From Niabella agricola (GTDB lineage: Bacteria > Bacteroidota > Bacteroidia > Chitinophagales > Chitinophagaceae): a stretch of 64,000 nt of DNA. The position numbers and the translations under genes are program-made. Location of the stretch: NCBI RefSeq assembly GCF_021538615.1, contig NZ_JAJHIZ010000003.1, positions 3,906,001 through 3,970,000 on the forward strand, in the 5' to 3' direction. The notes beneath the pieces were generated by a model. It saw nothing but the letters and a program-made list of their open reading frames with translations. It ran no database searches and was not told the origin of the DNA. Positions 43,268 to 51,463 of the stretch are shown piece after piece. Each line of letters starts with the position of its first letter. Within the stretch, counting starts at the first letter, position 1.

Positions 43268-44230
43268 ATGAAAAAGGCATACCTATCCGTATTTCTTTTA
43301 GTTGTAGCTGCTGCTGTTGCCATCGCGCAAAACAACAATGCTGTTATCTTATCTGAGGGATGTTTGTATCTGGGCCGCAAAAGTTACCTGGGGCCTGGCT
43401 CGTACCGGACGGCGCAATTAGGGATCGGGAATAACCGGCTCTCATCTTTTCGCATTCCCCAGGGATGGAGTATTCAGTTGTTTGAGAACGACCGTTTGGG
43501 CGGCCGGTCGGTAACGTTCACAAGCTCCGTAAGCTGTTTACCGGCCTCCTGGAGGAACAGGGTGTCATCTGTAAAAGTATGGCGCGGGCAGGGGCCGGGC
43601 AACCCTGGCAATGATTCCGGCAATAACCTGCCCCCACAAGGCAACCGGGTGATTGTTTACAGGGACGCAAAATACTCGGGGATGGCAAGAGCACTTGCCG
43701 ATGGGAATTTTAGCCCTTCGGATCTGGGCTTTTTATCCGGGCAGGCATCGTCTATCTATATCCCCCGGGGCAAAACGATACGGGTGTATGACCGTAACAA
43801 TCATTCGCGTACGTTTACTTCAAGCGTGGCGGACCTGGTACCATATGGCTGGAATGATAAAATTACAACGGGTAATATCAGCGGTGGAAACAGCGGACAA
43901 CCACCCCAGGGAAACCGGGTGATTCTTTATAAGGATGCAAAATACTCGGGGATGTATCGGGAGCTTCCTGATGGGAATTTCGGTCCTTCAGACCTGGGCT
44001 TCCTTTCGGGTCAGGCATCGTCTATCTATATCCCCCGGGGCAAAACGGTTCGGGTGTATGACCGTAACAATCGTTCACGCACATTTACTTCAAGTGTGGC
44101 CGACCTGGTGCCATATGGCTGGAATGATAAAATTACAACAGGTAATATCAGCGGTGGCGGATTTCAGGGTGGCAACAATGGGGGAAGCCAGGGTGGAAAC
44201 AACGGCGGGTTCCAGGGCGGAAACCAGTAA
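43268..44230 (+). CDS. secreted beta/gamma-crystallin-domain protein
   Basis: 320 residues. Signal peptide 1-21 (VAAAVAIAQ). Three two-motif beta/gamma-crystallin units follow, at about 27-105, 125-208 and 215-298. The Ca-binding motif (N/D)(N/D)xx(S/T)S appears as NNRLSS, RNRVSS and NDKITT, and the (Y/F)xxxxxxG Greek-key pattern as CLYLGRKSYLGPGSY and YRDAKYSGMARAL. Units 2 and 3 are near-identical, from a recent 270-bp duplication. The tail is Gly/Asn/Gln-rich (QGGNNGG repeats). Likely an extracellular Ca-stabilised structural or lectin-like protein. Not seen with obvious partner genes; a small lipoprotein gene follows after 120 nt. Confidence 0.88.
   Translation: MKKAYLSVFLLVVAAAVAIAQNNNAVILSEGCLYLGRKSYLGPGSYRTAQLGIGNNRLSSFRIPQGWSIQLFENDRLGGRSVTFTSSVSCLPASWRNRVSSVKVWRGQGPGNPGNDSGNNLPPQGNRVIVYRDAKYSGMARALADGNFSPSDLGFLSGQASSIYIPRGKTIRVYDRNNHSRTFTSSVADLVPYGWNDKITTGNISGGNSGQPPQGNRVILYKDAKYSGMYRELPDGNFGPSDLGFLSGQASSIYIPRGKTVRVYDRNNRSRTFTSSVADLVPYGWNDKITTGNISGGGFQGGNNGGSQGGNNGGFQGGNQ
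43643..44158 (+). repeat. 270-bp internal tandem duplication in the crystallin-like gene
   Basis: Copies at about 43643-43888 and 43913-44158, offset exactly 270 nt (90 codons). Long stretches are identical, for example the DNA for SSIYIPRGKT and VPYGWNDKITTGNISGG. The duplication keeps frame and adds one whole crystallin unit. Confidence 0.85.
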
Positions 44231-44350
44231 CGCGGGGGGCCGCGAAGGAGGGCTGACGGAATGCTTGAGAACGTAAATGACCAGCTACATATCACTCCGG
44301 TCGTTAGCCTGTAAGTGACAATGATTATAACGCTTCGTATTAAAAATCGT

Positions 44351-44842
44351 ATGAAAAAGATAAATGTTTCATCCAGAAAATGGGCCCTGCTGTTCATGCT
44401 TGGCCTTGCCTGCAACAATCCGCAGCAGGAGGCCAAACCTATAGCTGCAGCGGAAGATTCGGCCGGTAAAACGGAAAACCATATTATGATACCTGCAGGC
44501 GGTTGTTATGCCGGCCAAAGTGGTCGTGATTCCTTCTTTCTTAAGGCGGAGGTCTTCCCCAATGTAGTAACGGGTAAGCTTACATATCGTTTTCATGAGA
44601 AGGATAAAAACGAGGGAACGATAGAAGGTGTATTAAAAGGAGATACGCTGATAGCCGATTATACCTTTGTTTCGGAAGGAAAAACCTCCATGCGCCAGGT
44701 GGCCTTCCTGCTTAAAGACAGCATAGCAATAGAGGGGCATGGTGCTATGGAAGAAAAAGACGGAAAGCTGTTGTTTAGCAACCGCGATAGCATTCACTTT
44801 AATGAAGGCATCCAGTTGCACAAGGTGCCCTGCGGTGAGTAA
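44351..44842 (+). CDS. small lipoprotein of unknown function
   Basis: 163 residues from the ATG at 44351. Lipoprotein signal ending LFMLGLAC. The mature part is about 145 residues, beta-rich, with GGCYAGQSGRDSFFLKAEVF, VTGKLTYRFHEKDKNEGTIE and ADYTFVSEGKTSMRQVAFL. This pattern (a small-molecule-like response G-D-S/A-x-L and total conversion KDTLIADYTF) is seen in Bacteroidota periplasmic lipoproteins of unknown role. The upstream frame extension to 44315 is not signal-like. Confidence 0.75.
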   Translation: MKKINVSSRKWALLFMLGLACNNPQQEAKPIAAAEDSAGKTENHIMIPAGGCYAGQSGRDSFFLKAEVFPNVVTGKLTYRFHEKDKNEGTIEGVLKGDTLIADYTFVSEGKTSMRQVAFLLKDSIAIEGHGAMEEKDGKLLFSNRDSIHFNEGIQLHKVPCGE

Positions 44843-44925
44843 TAATACCGGTGCGGTATCGCCAACAACAATCTGTTTGCCGGAACGAACGGTTATATAA
44901 TTACACTGTGCGTTCCGCGAATGAT

Positions 44926-47718
44926 TTAGTTTTCTGGTTCGCGGATCTTCAACGGCTGATACAATACGCCCATGCCTCCTGTCAGATTTGTACCCTGCAC
45001 CAGGATTATATAATTTCCCTTGCTTTCCGAGGTGTAAAATGAAACCCTTGCCTGCCCATCCTTATCCGTAATGATCTCGGGGTTCCAGTAAACCGTGGTA
45101 CGCATATCGGGGAGGATGGTTTTCTCATCCGGTGAAGTATAGCGCGGACTGTAAAATTGTCGGGCAATAACGGGTACTACCGGTTTGTACAAGTACATAC
45201 CAGGTGTTTTCTTTAGAAACGGCCCCGATCCCGTGCGGGTGGTAATTTCAATAAACGAGTAGTCAATGCTGGCGGGCCCGGAGTTCATCAATTCTGCCGT
45301 ACTCAAATAGTGGGACCGGTAAGATGAATTGTAGCGGGGATTGTTCATTACCTCAATACCCCGTACATCTTCTGCTGAAAAATATTTCAGATACGAATCG
45401 AGAAAAAGCAGGTAATCATTGGGGCCGGCACCGCTGTTTTGGTAAAAGAAATTCAGATCCATTCCATCGATAATAAACCGGGCAATGTTGCTGTTGACCA
45501 TATACATTTGACGGATGCTTTTTGGGGGGGAGCCCTGCCGGAACCCCTTTACCTGTTTGTAAAGCACATCCAGCAGGGTGATCTTGGGGGTTTTATCCAG
45601 GATCCTTTCATTGATTACCTGATCGGCGCCACCGTTTTTATTGAGGTTTTTAGACCCGGTAATGCCGGCATTGGTTTTTACCACCACCTCATCCAGGTAG
45701 TCCCCGTTCTTTTTGATCAGCTTCCGGATAGCCACCTGCTTGTTTACAAACTGAACCGTTGCGGTGTCGAGTAAGATATTCTGATGATCAAATGCCAATG
45801 GTGCACTCGTGTAAGCAGGAAAAACCGGCTCGTCAACTTCGATACCTATATTAAAGGCCTTGCCTTTTTTGTTAAGGCCTTTGATCACCATACTTACGCT
45901 GTCGTTGTTAAAATAAGGGAAATGATCCAGGGTAAATACCCCGTTTTGGTTGGTGACGGTGTCCATCGCAAACATGCTTGTTTTCCCGATGGTACCAAAA
46001 GCGGTTATCTTGGTATTACTGAACGGTTTATTAAAAATATTAGTGGCCTTCCCCGTGATCCTGAAGTCGTGCTCCCGTATAAATCTGAAGTTCTGCGACG
46101 GCCATTCATAACGCACCCAGCCCTGGGTGAGCATTAATGCGTCTACTGCTCCCGGCAGGGGATCCTGAAAATAATAATAGGGCTCTTCTATTGTTCCTTT
46201 GAGATCAGCACTCAGCAGCATATAACTGATGATATTCTCCGACAGTCTGTTCATCTGAACCTGGCTGGTGTCGATCACGGCAAGGGAAAAGCTACCCGGA
46301 ACCGGTTGCTTCCCGTTGTTTACAGTAAGGAGCAGCGACACGCTGTCCTTTGTATTGTATAGCGACTTATCGGGTGTAAGTGCAAGTTGCAGAGGGTCCT
46401 TATGCCAGATAAAAACGGCCCGCTCGTTTACGGGGCGCATCAGGCTATCATAAAGTACCAGACGGGTAATGCCGGATGGCGGCATGCTTTTAGCAATGGA
46501 AAGACGGTGTGGTCCTTCAGAAAGCGTAAGCGGACCTTTGGCAAAGCAAAGTCCTCCGGAGGTGGCGGCAAAAAAATATTTCCGGCCGTAAAGATCCGGC
46601 GTACTGCTGATGATCACCCGGAAACTGTCCGACAAAGGATTATTGGTTACCTGCAGTAAGGTGCCCGATGACTGTGGGTCCGGAAGTTTTACCGGTTGCC
46701 CGTGTTCGGGGAAAGCGGTATAATGGCCGCCTGGCTGGGGCGTAAACGCTACAATGCCCATTCCTTTGTGGATAGAGGCAAAGGTGGCTATTTGTTGTCC
46801 CTGCTCGTTCCGGATCACCCCTTTTACATCCTTTCCTTTCCCATACACATTCAGTGCTTTAAATCCCAGTAACTGGGGCTTACCGGCAATAAAGCTGCCG
46901 CCTTCCGGCAGAAACTGAAGGTCGATCGTAGCTGAACCGGTGGTTTTAACCGGTATCTGTAATTTCAGGTCCTCGTTGTCTGCGATTTCCACAATCAGGT
47001 CCCGGTTCTCCAATACTCCTTTAAGTAAGGTGTCGACATACAGGTTTCCTTCTCCGTCCGTCTGGGCTTGTAACCGGAGCAGGTTCCGGTTTTTAGACCG
47101 TACCCGCACCAATACTTTTTTGCGGGCAATCGGGCTCAGACTATTGGTGGTAAGCGCCGCAGAAAGTGAAATACGGTTACCGGAATATGTGGCTTCATGG
47201 ATACGCGCATTCCATTCCCCGGCGATGGGGTTAATTACCGTGAAGCGGCTTTCATAAAACAGCGAGTCTCCGAAATTACGCATCCAGTTGGTATAGGCAC
47301 GAAGCCGATAACTTCCCTGTGGAAAATCATCTTCCTTCAGGGGAATGCTGCTTTGAAAGCGTCCCCAGTAACAGGGGGCCGCTGTTCTTTTAACGACTTC
47401 ATTAGCGGCGTTGATAATTTCGATATACGCGATGCCGGTACTGTCCGTGATGGTATAATCGCTGGCTGCCAGTATATAGCCCTTCATCCATACGGTATCC
47501 TTTACCTTGTAAAAAGGGCGGTCGTAGTGTACAAATAATTTTTCCCGGGGCATATAGTTATTGACGGAGTCATTGGCCGCTATCTTTTTGCTCAGGGATG
47601 CAAACGGCTGGCCGAGGCCGGTTACAGACAGGCCAAGGATCAGGCAAATAAGCAACAGCCATTTTCTGTTGCAGTACAGGCAGAAGTGCTGGTTTTTCAA
47701 ATCGTTCAATGTATACAT
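44926..47718 (-). CDS. MG2-like/TonB-plug-like large secreted protein
   Basis: 930 residues from the ATG at 47718; N-terminal signal or anchor WLLLICLILGLSVTGLGQ. The first part resembles macroglobulin MG2-like beta domains (PREKLFVHYDRPFYKVKDTV-MKGYILAA). The middle has further beta domains and a carboxypeptidase-regulatory-like unit (FRITGKATNIFNKPFSNTKI). About residues 690-830 look like a TonB receptor plug (VINERILDKTPKITLLDVLY, IDGMDLNF, YFSAEDVRGIEVMNN, FIEITTRTG). No beta barrel follows. This type is frequent in Bacteroidota; the function is unknown. 28 nt after the nitronate monooxygenase gene. Confidence 0.8.
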   Translation of the reverse strand: MYTLNDLKNQHFCLYCNRKWLLLICLILGLSVTGLGQPFASLSKKIAANDSVNNYMPREKLFVHYDRPFYKVKDTVWMKGYILAASDYTITDSTGIAYIEIINAANEVVKRTAAPCYWGRFQSSIPLKEDDFPQGSYRLRAYTNWMRNFGDSLFYESRFTVINPIAGEWNARIHEATYSGNRISLSAALTTNSLSPIARKKVLVRVRSKNRNLLRLQAQTDGEGNLYVDTLLKGVLENRDLIVEIADNEDLKLQIPVKTTGSATIDLQFLPEGGSFIAGKPQLLGFKALNVYGKGKDVKGVIRNEQGQQIATFASIHKGMGIVAFTPQPGGHYTAFPEHGQPVKLPDPQSSGTLLQVTNNPLSDSFRVIISSTPDLYGRKYFFAATSGGLCFAKGPLTLSEGPHRLSIAKSMPPSGITRLVLYDSLMRPVNERAVFIWHKDPLQLALTPDKSLYNTKDSVSLLLTVNNGKQPVPGSFSLAVIDTSQVQMNRLSENIISYMLLSADLKGTIEEPYYYFQDPLPGAVDALMLTQGWVRYEWPSQNFRFIREHDFRITGKATNIFNKPFSNTKITAFGTIGKTSMFAMDTVTNQNGVFTLDHFPYFNNDSVSMVIKGLNKKGKAFNIGIEVDEPVFPAYTSAPLAFDHQNILLDTATVQFVNKQVAIRKLIKKNGDYLDEVVVKTNAGITGSKNLNKNGGADQVINERILDKTPKITLLDVLYKQVKGFRQGSPPKSIRQMYMVNSNIARFIIDGMDLNFFYQNSGAGPNDYLLFLDSYLKYFSAEDVRGIEVMNNPRYNSSYRSHYLSTAELMNSGPASIDYSFIEITTRTGSGPFLKKTPGMYLYKPVVPVIARQFYSPRYTSPDEKTILPDMRTTVYWNPEIITDKDGQARVSFYTSESKGNYIILVQGTNLTGGMGVLYQPLKIREPEN

Positions 47719-47746
47719 GTGTAAGAATAGTCTGAATAACGTGGCA

Positions 47747-48688
47747 TCAGGTATGGAGCTCAGCCAGGCGGTTTTGAAACCCGGTCCATAGCTCCTGTAC
47801 AATTTCGGCTGCCGGTTGAACCGACCGGATCACTGCAGCTACCTGTCCGATTTCCAGTTCGCCATTTTCAAGGTCGCCCTCAAACATGCCCTTTTTAGCC
47901 CGGCCGCGGCCCAATAGTTCCAACAATGCTGCCGGTGTAGCGCCTGCAAGTTCCAGCGCTTTTACCTGCTGGTAAAAATCGTTTTTTAATAATCGCACGG
48001 GGGTGAGCTGCTTTAGCGAGAGCGCGGTATCGCCTTCGTTGGAACTGACGATCATTTTTTTAAAATCGGCATGGCAGGATGCTTCTTCACTGGCTGCAAA
48101 CCGGCTTCCTACCTGCACGCCTTCGGCACCGAGCGCAAAGGCAGCCAACATCTGTTTACCCGTTGCAATGCCGCCTGCTGCAATCACCGGTATTTCTACA
48201 GCATCCGCTACCAGCGGCACCAGTACCATGGAAGTGGTTTCCTCCCGGCCGTTATGCCCCCCTGCTTCAAAACCTTCAGCTACTACTGCATCGCAACCCG
48301 CGTCCTGTGCCTTTAGCGCAAATTTGCTGCTGCTGACCACATGTACGACCGTGATGCCTGCTTCTTTTAAAATGCCCGTCCAGGTTTTGGGATTACCGGC
48401 GCTGGTAAAAACAACCGGAACCGCTTCTTCGATAATGATCCGGATATGTGCTTCAAGGTCGGGATACAGTAAAGGCAGGTTAACGCCAAATGGATGCTTG
48501 GCAGCGGCTCTGCATTTTTGTATATGCACTTTTAATACATCCGGGTACATGGAACCGGCACCGATCAATCCAAGGCCTCCGGCATTACTCACCGCGCTGG
48601 CCAGTCGCCAGCCACTGGTCCATACCATGCCGGCCTGGATAATGGGATAGGTAATGTGGAATAGTTCTGTGATGCGGTTCTGAAACAA
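47747..48688 (-). CDS. nitronate monooxygenase / FabK-like flavoprotein
   Basis: 313-residue FMN-dependent TIM-barrel enzyme. Family motifs: YPIIQAGMVWTSG at the N-terminus, SNAGGLGLIGAG, VVAEGFEAGGHNG (with the conserved His), and IPVIAAGGIATGKQMLAAFA followed by LGAEGVQVGSRFAASEE. It could oxidise nitronates or act as an enoyl-ACP reductase of FabK type; sequence reading alone does not decide. The start is TTG: an in-frame TGA lies 9 nt upstream, and the next ATG would remove the conserved N-terminus. Confidence 0.88.
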   Translation of the reverse strand: MFQNRITELFHITYPIIQAGMVWTSGWRLASAVSNAGGLGLIGAGSMYPDVLKVHIQKCRAAAKHPFGVNLPLLYPDLEAHIRIIIEEAVPVVFTSAGNPKTWTGILKEAGITVVHVVSSSKFALKAQDAGCDAVVAEGFEAGGHNGREETTSMVLVPLVADAVEIPVIAAGGIATGKQMLAAFALGAEGVQVGSRFAASEEASCHADFKKMIVSSNEGDTALSLKQLTPVRLLKNDFYQQVKALELAGATPAALLELLGRGRAKKGMFEGDLENGELEIGQVAAVIRSVQPAAEIVQELWTGFQNRLAELHT

Positions 48689-48901
48689 CGGTGGTCATTT
48701 ACGAGTTAAGGCCTGATCGTAAAGCAAAAGCCCGGGGCTTACTGCTTCATGCTGATGAAGATACGAAGATATTCTTTCGCTTTCGACGGATTTATAAAAA
48801 TGAGCGAAACCTTTAGTGGGTATGCCACTGATAAAAAGTACATGAAACTTCGCCATCGTATGAAAATGGCTGGCCGCAGATTTTACAGCAATAGAAAGAA
48901 T

Positions 48902-48947
48902 CGGCTGGCAGCAAAAAATCAGGATGCTGCATCAGCCGGTATTTTTT
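48902..48947. terminator. hairpin terminator in the gap after the subtilase gene
   Basis: CGGCTG and CAGCA (48902-48912) pair with TGCTG and CAGCCG (48924-48938), with a small internal asymmetry. On the plus strand it is followed by a run of seven T; on the minus strand by TTCTTTCT. Probably ends the subtilase transcript. The remainder of 48689-48976 holds no convincing gene. Confidence 0.6.
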
Positions 48948-48976
48948 TAAAAGATAATATTGCCCCCTTACTGCGC

Positions 48977-50383
48977 CTAGAAGGAACTGACATTTAGTCG
49001 CCCTCCGGTGGCGCATTTGCCGGCCAGGGAAGCGGTTGGCGTGGTAGTAGTAAGAATCGCATTTTTGACAGCTGCAGCTGTGGCGCCGGGATGGGTGGAA
49101 GCGTACAGCGCAACAGCTCCAGTAACATGCGGGGTAGCCATGGAGGTGCCGCTGTATGAAGCATAACCCGATCCGATTTTGTTCCTTTTGAGATTTACGG
49201 GCACGGTTGAGTAAATGGAGGCCCCGGGAGCGCCTAAGTCTACGGTTGTACTGCCATAGTTAGAAAAACTAGCCAATGCTCCGGAGTTGGTTATAGCGGC
49301 AACCGCAATGATATTGGCATTGGGATAACTCGCGGGGTAGCTGGGATTGGCGTCGTTATTATTAGTTGAATTTCCGGCGGCTGCTACAAACAGAATGCCC
49401 GCATTATTGGCACGTTCGATAGCGTCCTGTAAGGCCTGTGAAAAACCGCCGCCGCCCCAGGAATTATTGGTAGCTACTATATTAAGGCCCTGGCTCAATT
49501 TTAAGTTGGTAAAGTAATCGATCGCTTTTATAGCATTGGCCGTGGTGCCGCCATTGGTGCCCAGGAACTTGCCGCTGAGTAGTTTAACGTTCCAGCACAT
49601 TCCGGCAACACCTTTGCCGTTGCCGCCCACAGCTCCAATCGTTCCTGCCACATGCGTGCCATGATCATCGCTGGTACCGTCAAATACGGAATTATTATTG
49701 CTTACAAAGTCCCAGCCATACACGTCATCAACATACCCGTTGTGATCGTCATCCACGCCATTGCCGGGAATTTCACCTGGGTTTACGCCAGCATTCGCCT
49801 GAAGGTCTTCGTGCATGTACATATATCCTTCGTCGATGATGCCGACGTATACCGTGGCGGACCCGGTATTGCCGGAGGCCCATGCGGCTGCTGCCTGGCT
49901 GCCATAATTATTGGCGGGCGTAGTGGTGGAACCGTACATTCCCCACAGTGACCCGTTTAAAAAGTAAGGATCGTTGGATGTTGCAAAATGCTGATAGATA
50001 TAATTGGGCTCTGCATATTCCACCTCGGGCATCGCCTTTAATTTTTCAATCGTAGCCATCGTTCCCGCCGTAGCTTCCAGGAGCGAAAGCCCCTCCTGGT
50101 CGCCCAGTCTTGCCATCAGTTTGGTAATGATTTTTTCTTTTAAATGCCCGTTGATCTTATTCAGGATTGCTGTCTTTTTTTCGGGAAGGATGTTTTCTTT
50201 AAATTTTACCAGTACTTCGTTGGGCTCGTAGTCAGAACCTGTGCTTAAGGCTAATTTCTGCAGATCGCCCTGGCTTTGTGCTGATAACGGCACCTCAGGG
50301 TTGAGCGCGCTATTTTTCTGGCAGCCGCAGAAGAGGATGCCCAGCGTTGCTAAAACAGCAACAAATGAAAAGATCGGTTTCAT
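48977..50383 (-). CDS. S8 family serine peptidase (subtilase), lipoprotein
   Basis: 468 residues. Lipoprotein-type signal (ATLGILFCGC, Cys21). Residues 55-130 are a propeptide-like domain (NEVLVKFKENILPEKK to EYAEPNYIYQ) as in fervidolysin-type subtilases. The catalytic domain has Asp184 (VGIIDEGY), His241 (DDHGTHVAGT), the oxyanion Asn in AAAGNST and Ser414 (SGTSMATPHV). DDDHNGYVDDVYGWDF is the usual insert with Ca ligands. No C-terminal sorting domain follows. Divergent from the flippase-like gene. Confidence 0.95.
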   Translation of the reverse strand: MKPIFSFVAVLATLGILFCGCQKNSALNPEVPLSAQSQGDLQKLALSTGSDYEPNEVLVKFKENILPEKKTAILNKINGHLKEKIITKLMARLGDQEGLSLLEATAGTMATIEKLKAMPEVEYAEPNYIYQHFATSNDPYFLNGSLWGMYGSTTTPANNYGSQAAAAWASGNTGSATVYVGIIDEGYMYMHEDLQANAGVNPGEIPGNGVDDDHNGYVDDVYGWDFVSNNNSVFDGTSDDHGTHVAGTIGAVGGNGKGVAGMCWNVKLLSGKFLGTNGGTTANAIKAIDYFTNLKLSQGLNIVATNNSWGGGGFSQALQDAIERANNAGILFVAAAGNSTNNNDANPSYPASYPNANIIAVAAITNSGALASFSNYGSTTVDLGAPGASIYSTVPVNLKRNKIGSGYASYSGTSMATPHVTGAVALYASTHPGATAAAVKNAILTTTTPTASLAGKCATGGRLNVSSF

Positions 50384-50547
50384 GGGAGATTATTTTGCGT
50401 TTAGAAAATTGGTTGATTAAAAGACCCATATCGAATTTACATTATATATCTTGATTTATTTTAAAGAGAGCGTCGCCATTTTTAGCGATCTCCGGGAAAA
50501 AAATCAGCAGGTGATTTAACATTTTAGCCGAAGTTTGCACTCGAAAT

Positions 50548-51453
50548 ATGGATAAAAAAAAGGTCTGGAATATTTTAAAACCGGTACTAAAAGTAATCTT
50601 TACTGTTCTGGCCTTGTGGCTGGTGTATACCAAGGTGGATCTGACTGCGGTACAGCGACTGTGGAAAGAGGCGGATAGCCGGTGGCTGATTCCCGCTGTG
50701 GCAGCCTTTATTACCTGCCAGGTTATAACCTCCTTCCGCCTTCTTTATTTTTTCAGGAATATCGGGTTGCCCATTTCTGCGGCATCCAACCTGCGTTTAT
50801 TCCTGCTGGGGATGTTCTACAACCTGTTTCTTCCCAGCGGTTTGGGAGGAGACGGATATAAGATCATCGTATTAAAACAGCGGTATGACACGACGCACAA
50901 GGAGGTTTTTTCTGCCGTGTTTTTCGACCGGCTGGCGGGGTTATGGGGGCTGGGGTTCCTGGTTTCCTGTTTTAGCCTGGCCATGCCGGAAGTAAGGCAG
51001 TATAGTCTCTGGATCCTGGTGGCTTTCGGACTAGGTTCCCTGATTTATTATTGGGTACTGCGCCGGTATTTTAGCCGCATCAGCCGGCACTTTATCACCA
51101 CGCACCTGCTGGGTATCTGTACCCAGTCGCTCCAGCTGGCAACCGTGGCCTTCATCCTGGCGGCATTGGGTTGTAAAACCAGCTACTGGCCTTATTTTGC
51201 TATTTTTCTTTTATCGTCGCTGGCCTCTTTATTCCCGTTTAGTATCGGCGGATTGGGGGCCCGGGAAGTAGCCATTGTATGGGGGGCAGGTACTTTTGGA
51301 CTCGACAAAGACCTGGCTGTATCCGTAAGCTTAAGTTTTTACCTCATCACGATGGCAATGGCGCTATCGGCGATTTTTATTTTGTTTGGACGGGAACGGA
51401 AAAAATCATCCCCACCGGTGGTTACGAACGAGGCAAATGAGCATTCACATTAA
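50548..51453 (+). CDS. lysylphosphatidylglycerol synthase/UPF0104 family membrane protein
   Basis: 301 residues with about eight membrane helices. The family patterns FYNLFLPSGLGGDGYK and SIGGLGAREVAIVWG are present; these mark the AglD/YbhN/MprF flippase-like family, in which the helical part moves lipids across the membrane. There is no synthase domain. Followed after 10 nt by an LTA-synthase-type sulfatase, which suggests a joint role in making or moving a glycerophosphate- or ethanolamine-type envelope lipid (inference). Confidence 0.9.
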   Translation: MDKKKVWNILKPVLKVIFTVLALWLVYTKVDLTAVQRLWKEADSRWLIPAVAAFITCQVITSFRLLYFFRNIGLPISAASNLRLFLLGMFYNLFLPSGLGGDGYKIIVLKQRYDTTHKEVFSAVFFDRLAGLWGLGFLVSCFSLAMPEVRQYSLWILVAFGLGSLIYYWVLRRYFSRISRHFITTHLLGICTQSLQLATVAFILAALGCKTSYWPYFAIFLLSSLASLFPFSIGGLGAREVAIVWGAGTFGLDKDLAVSVSLSFYLITMAMALSAIFILFGRERKKSSPPVVTNEANEHSH

Positions 51454-51463
51454 TCTGGATTAT

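Noticed and set aside
48749..48997. 82-codon plus-strand frame between nitronate monooxygenase and subtilase genes
   Set aside because: It runs through a terminator hairpin and into the end of the subtilase gene, and resembles no protein that I know.
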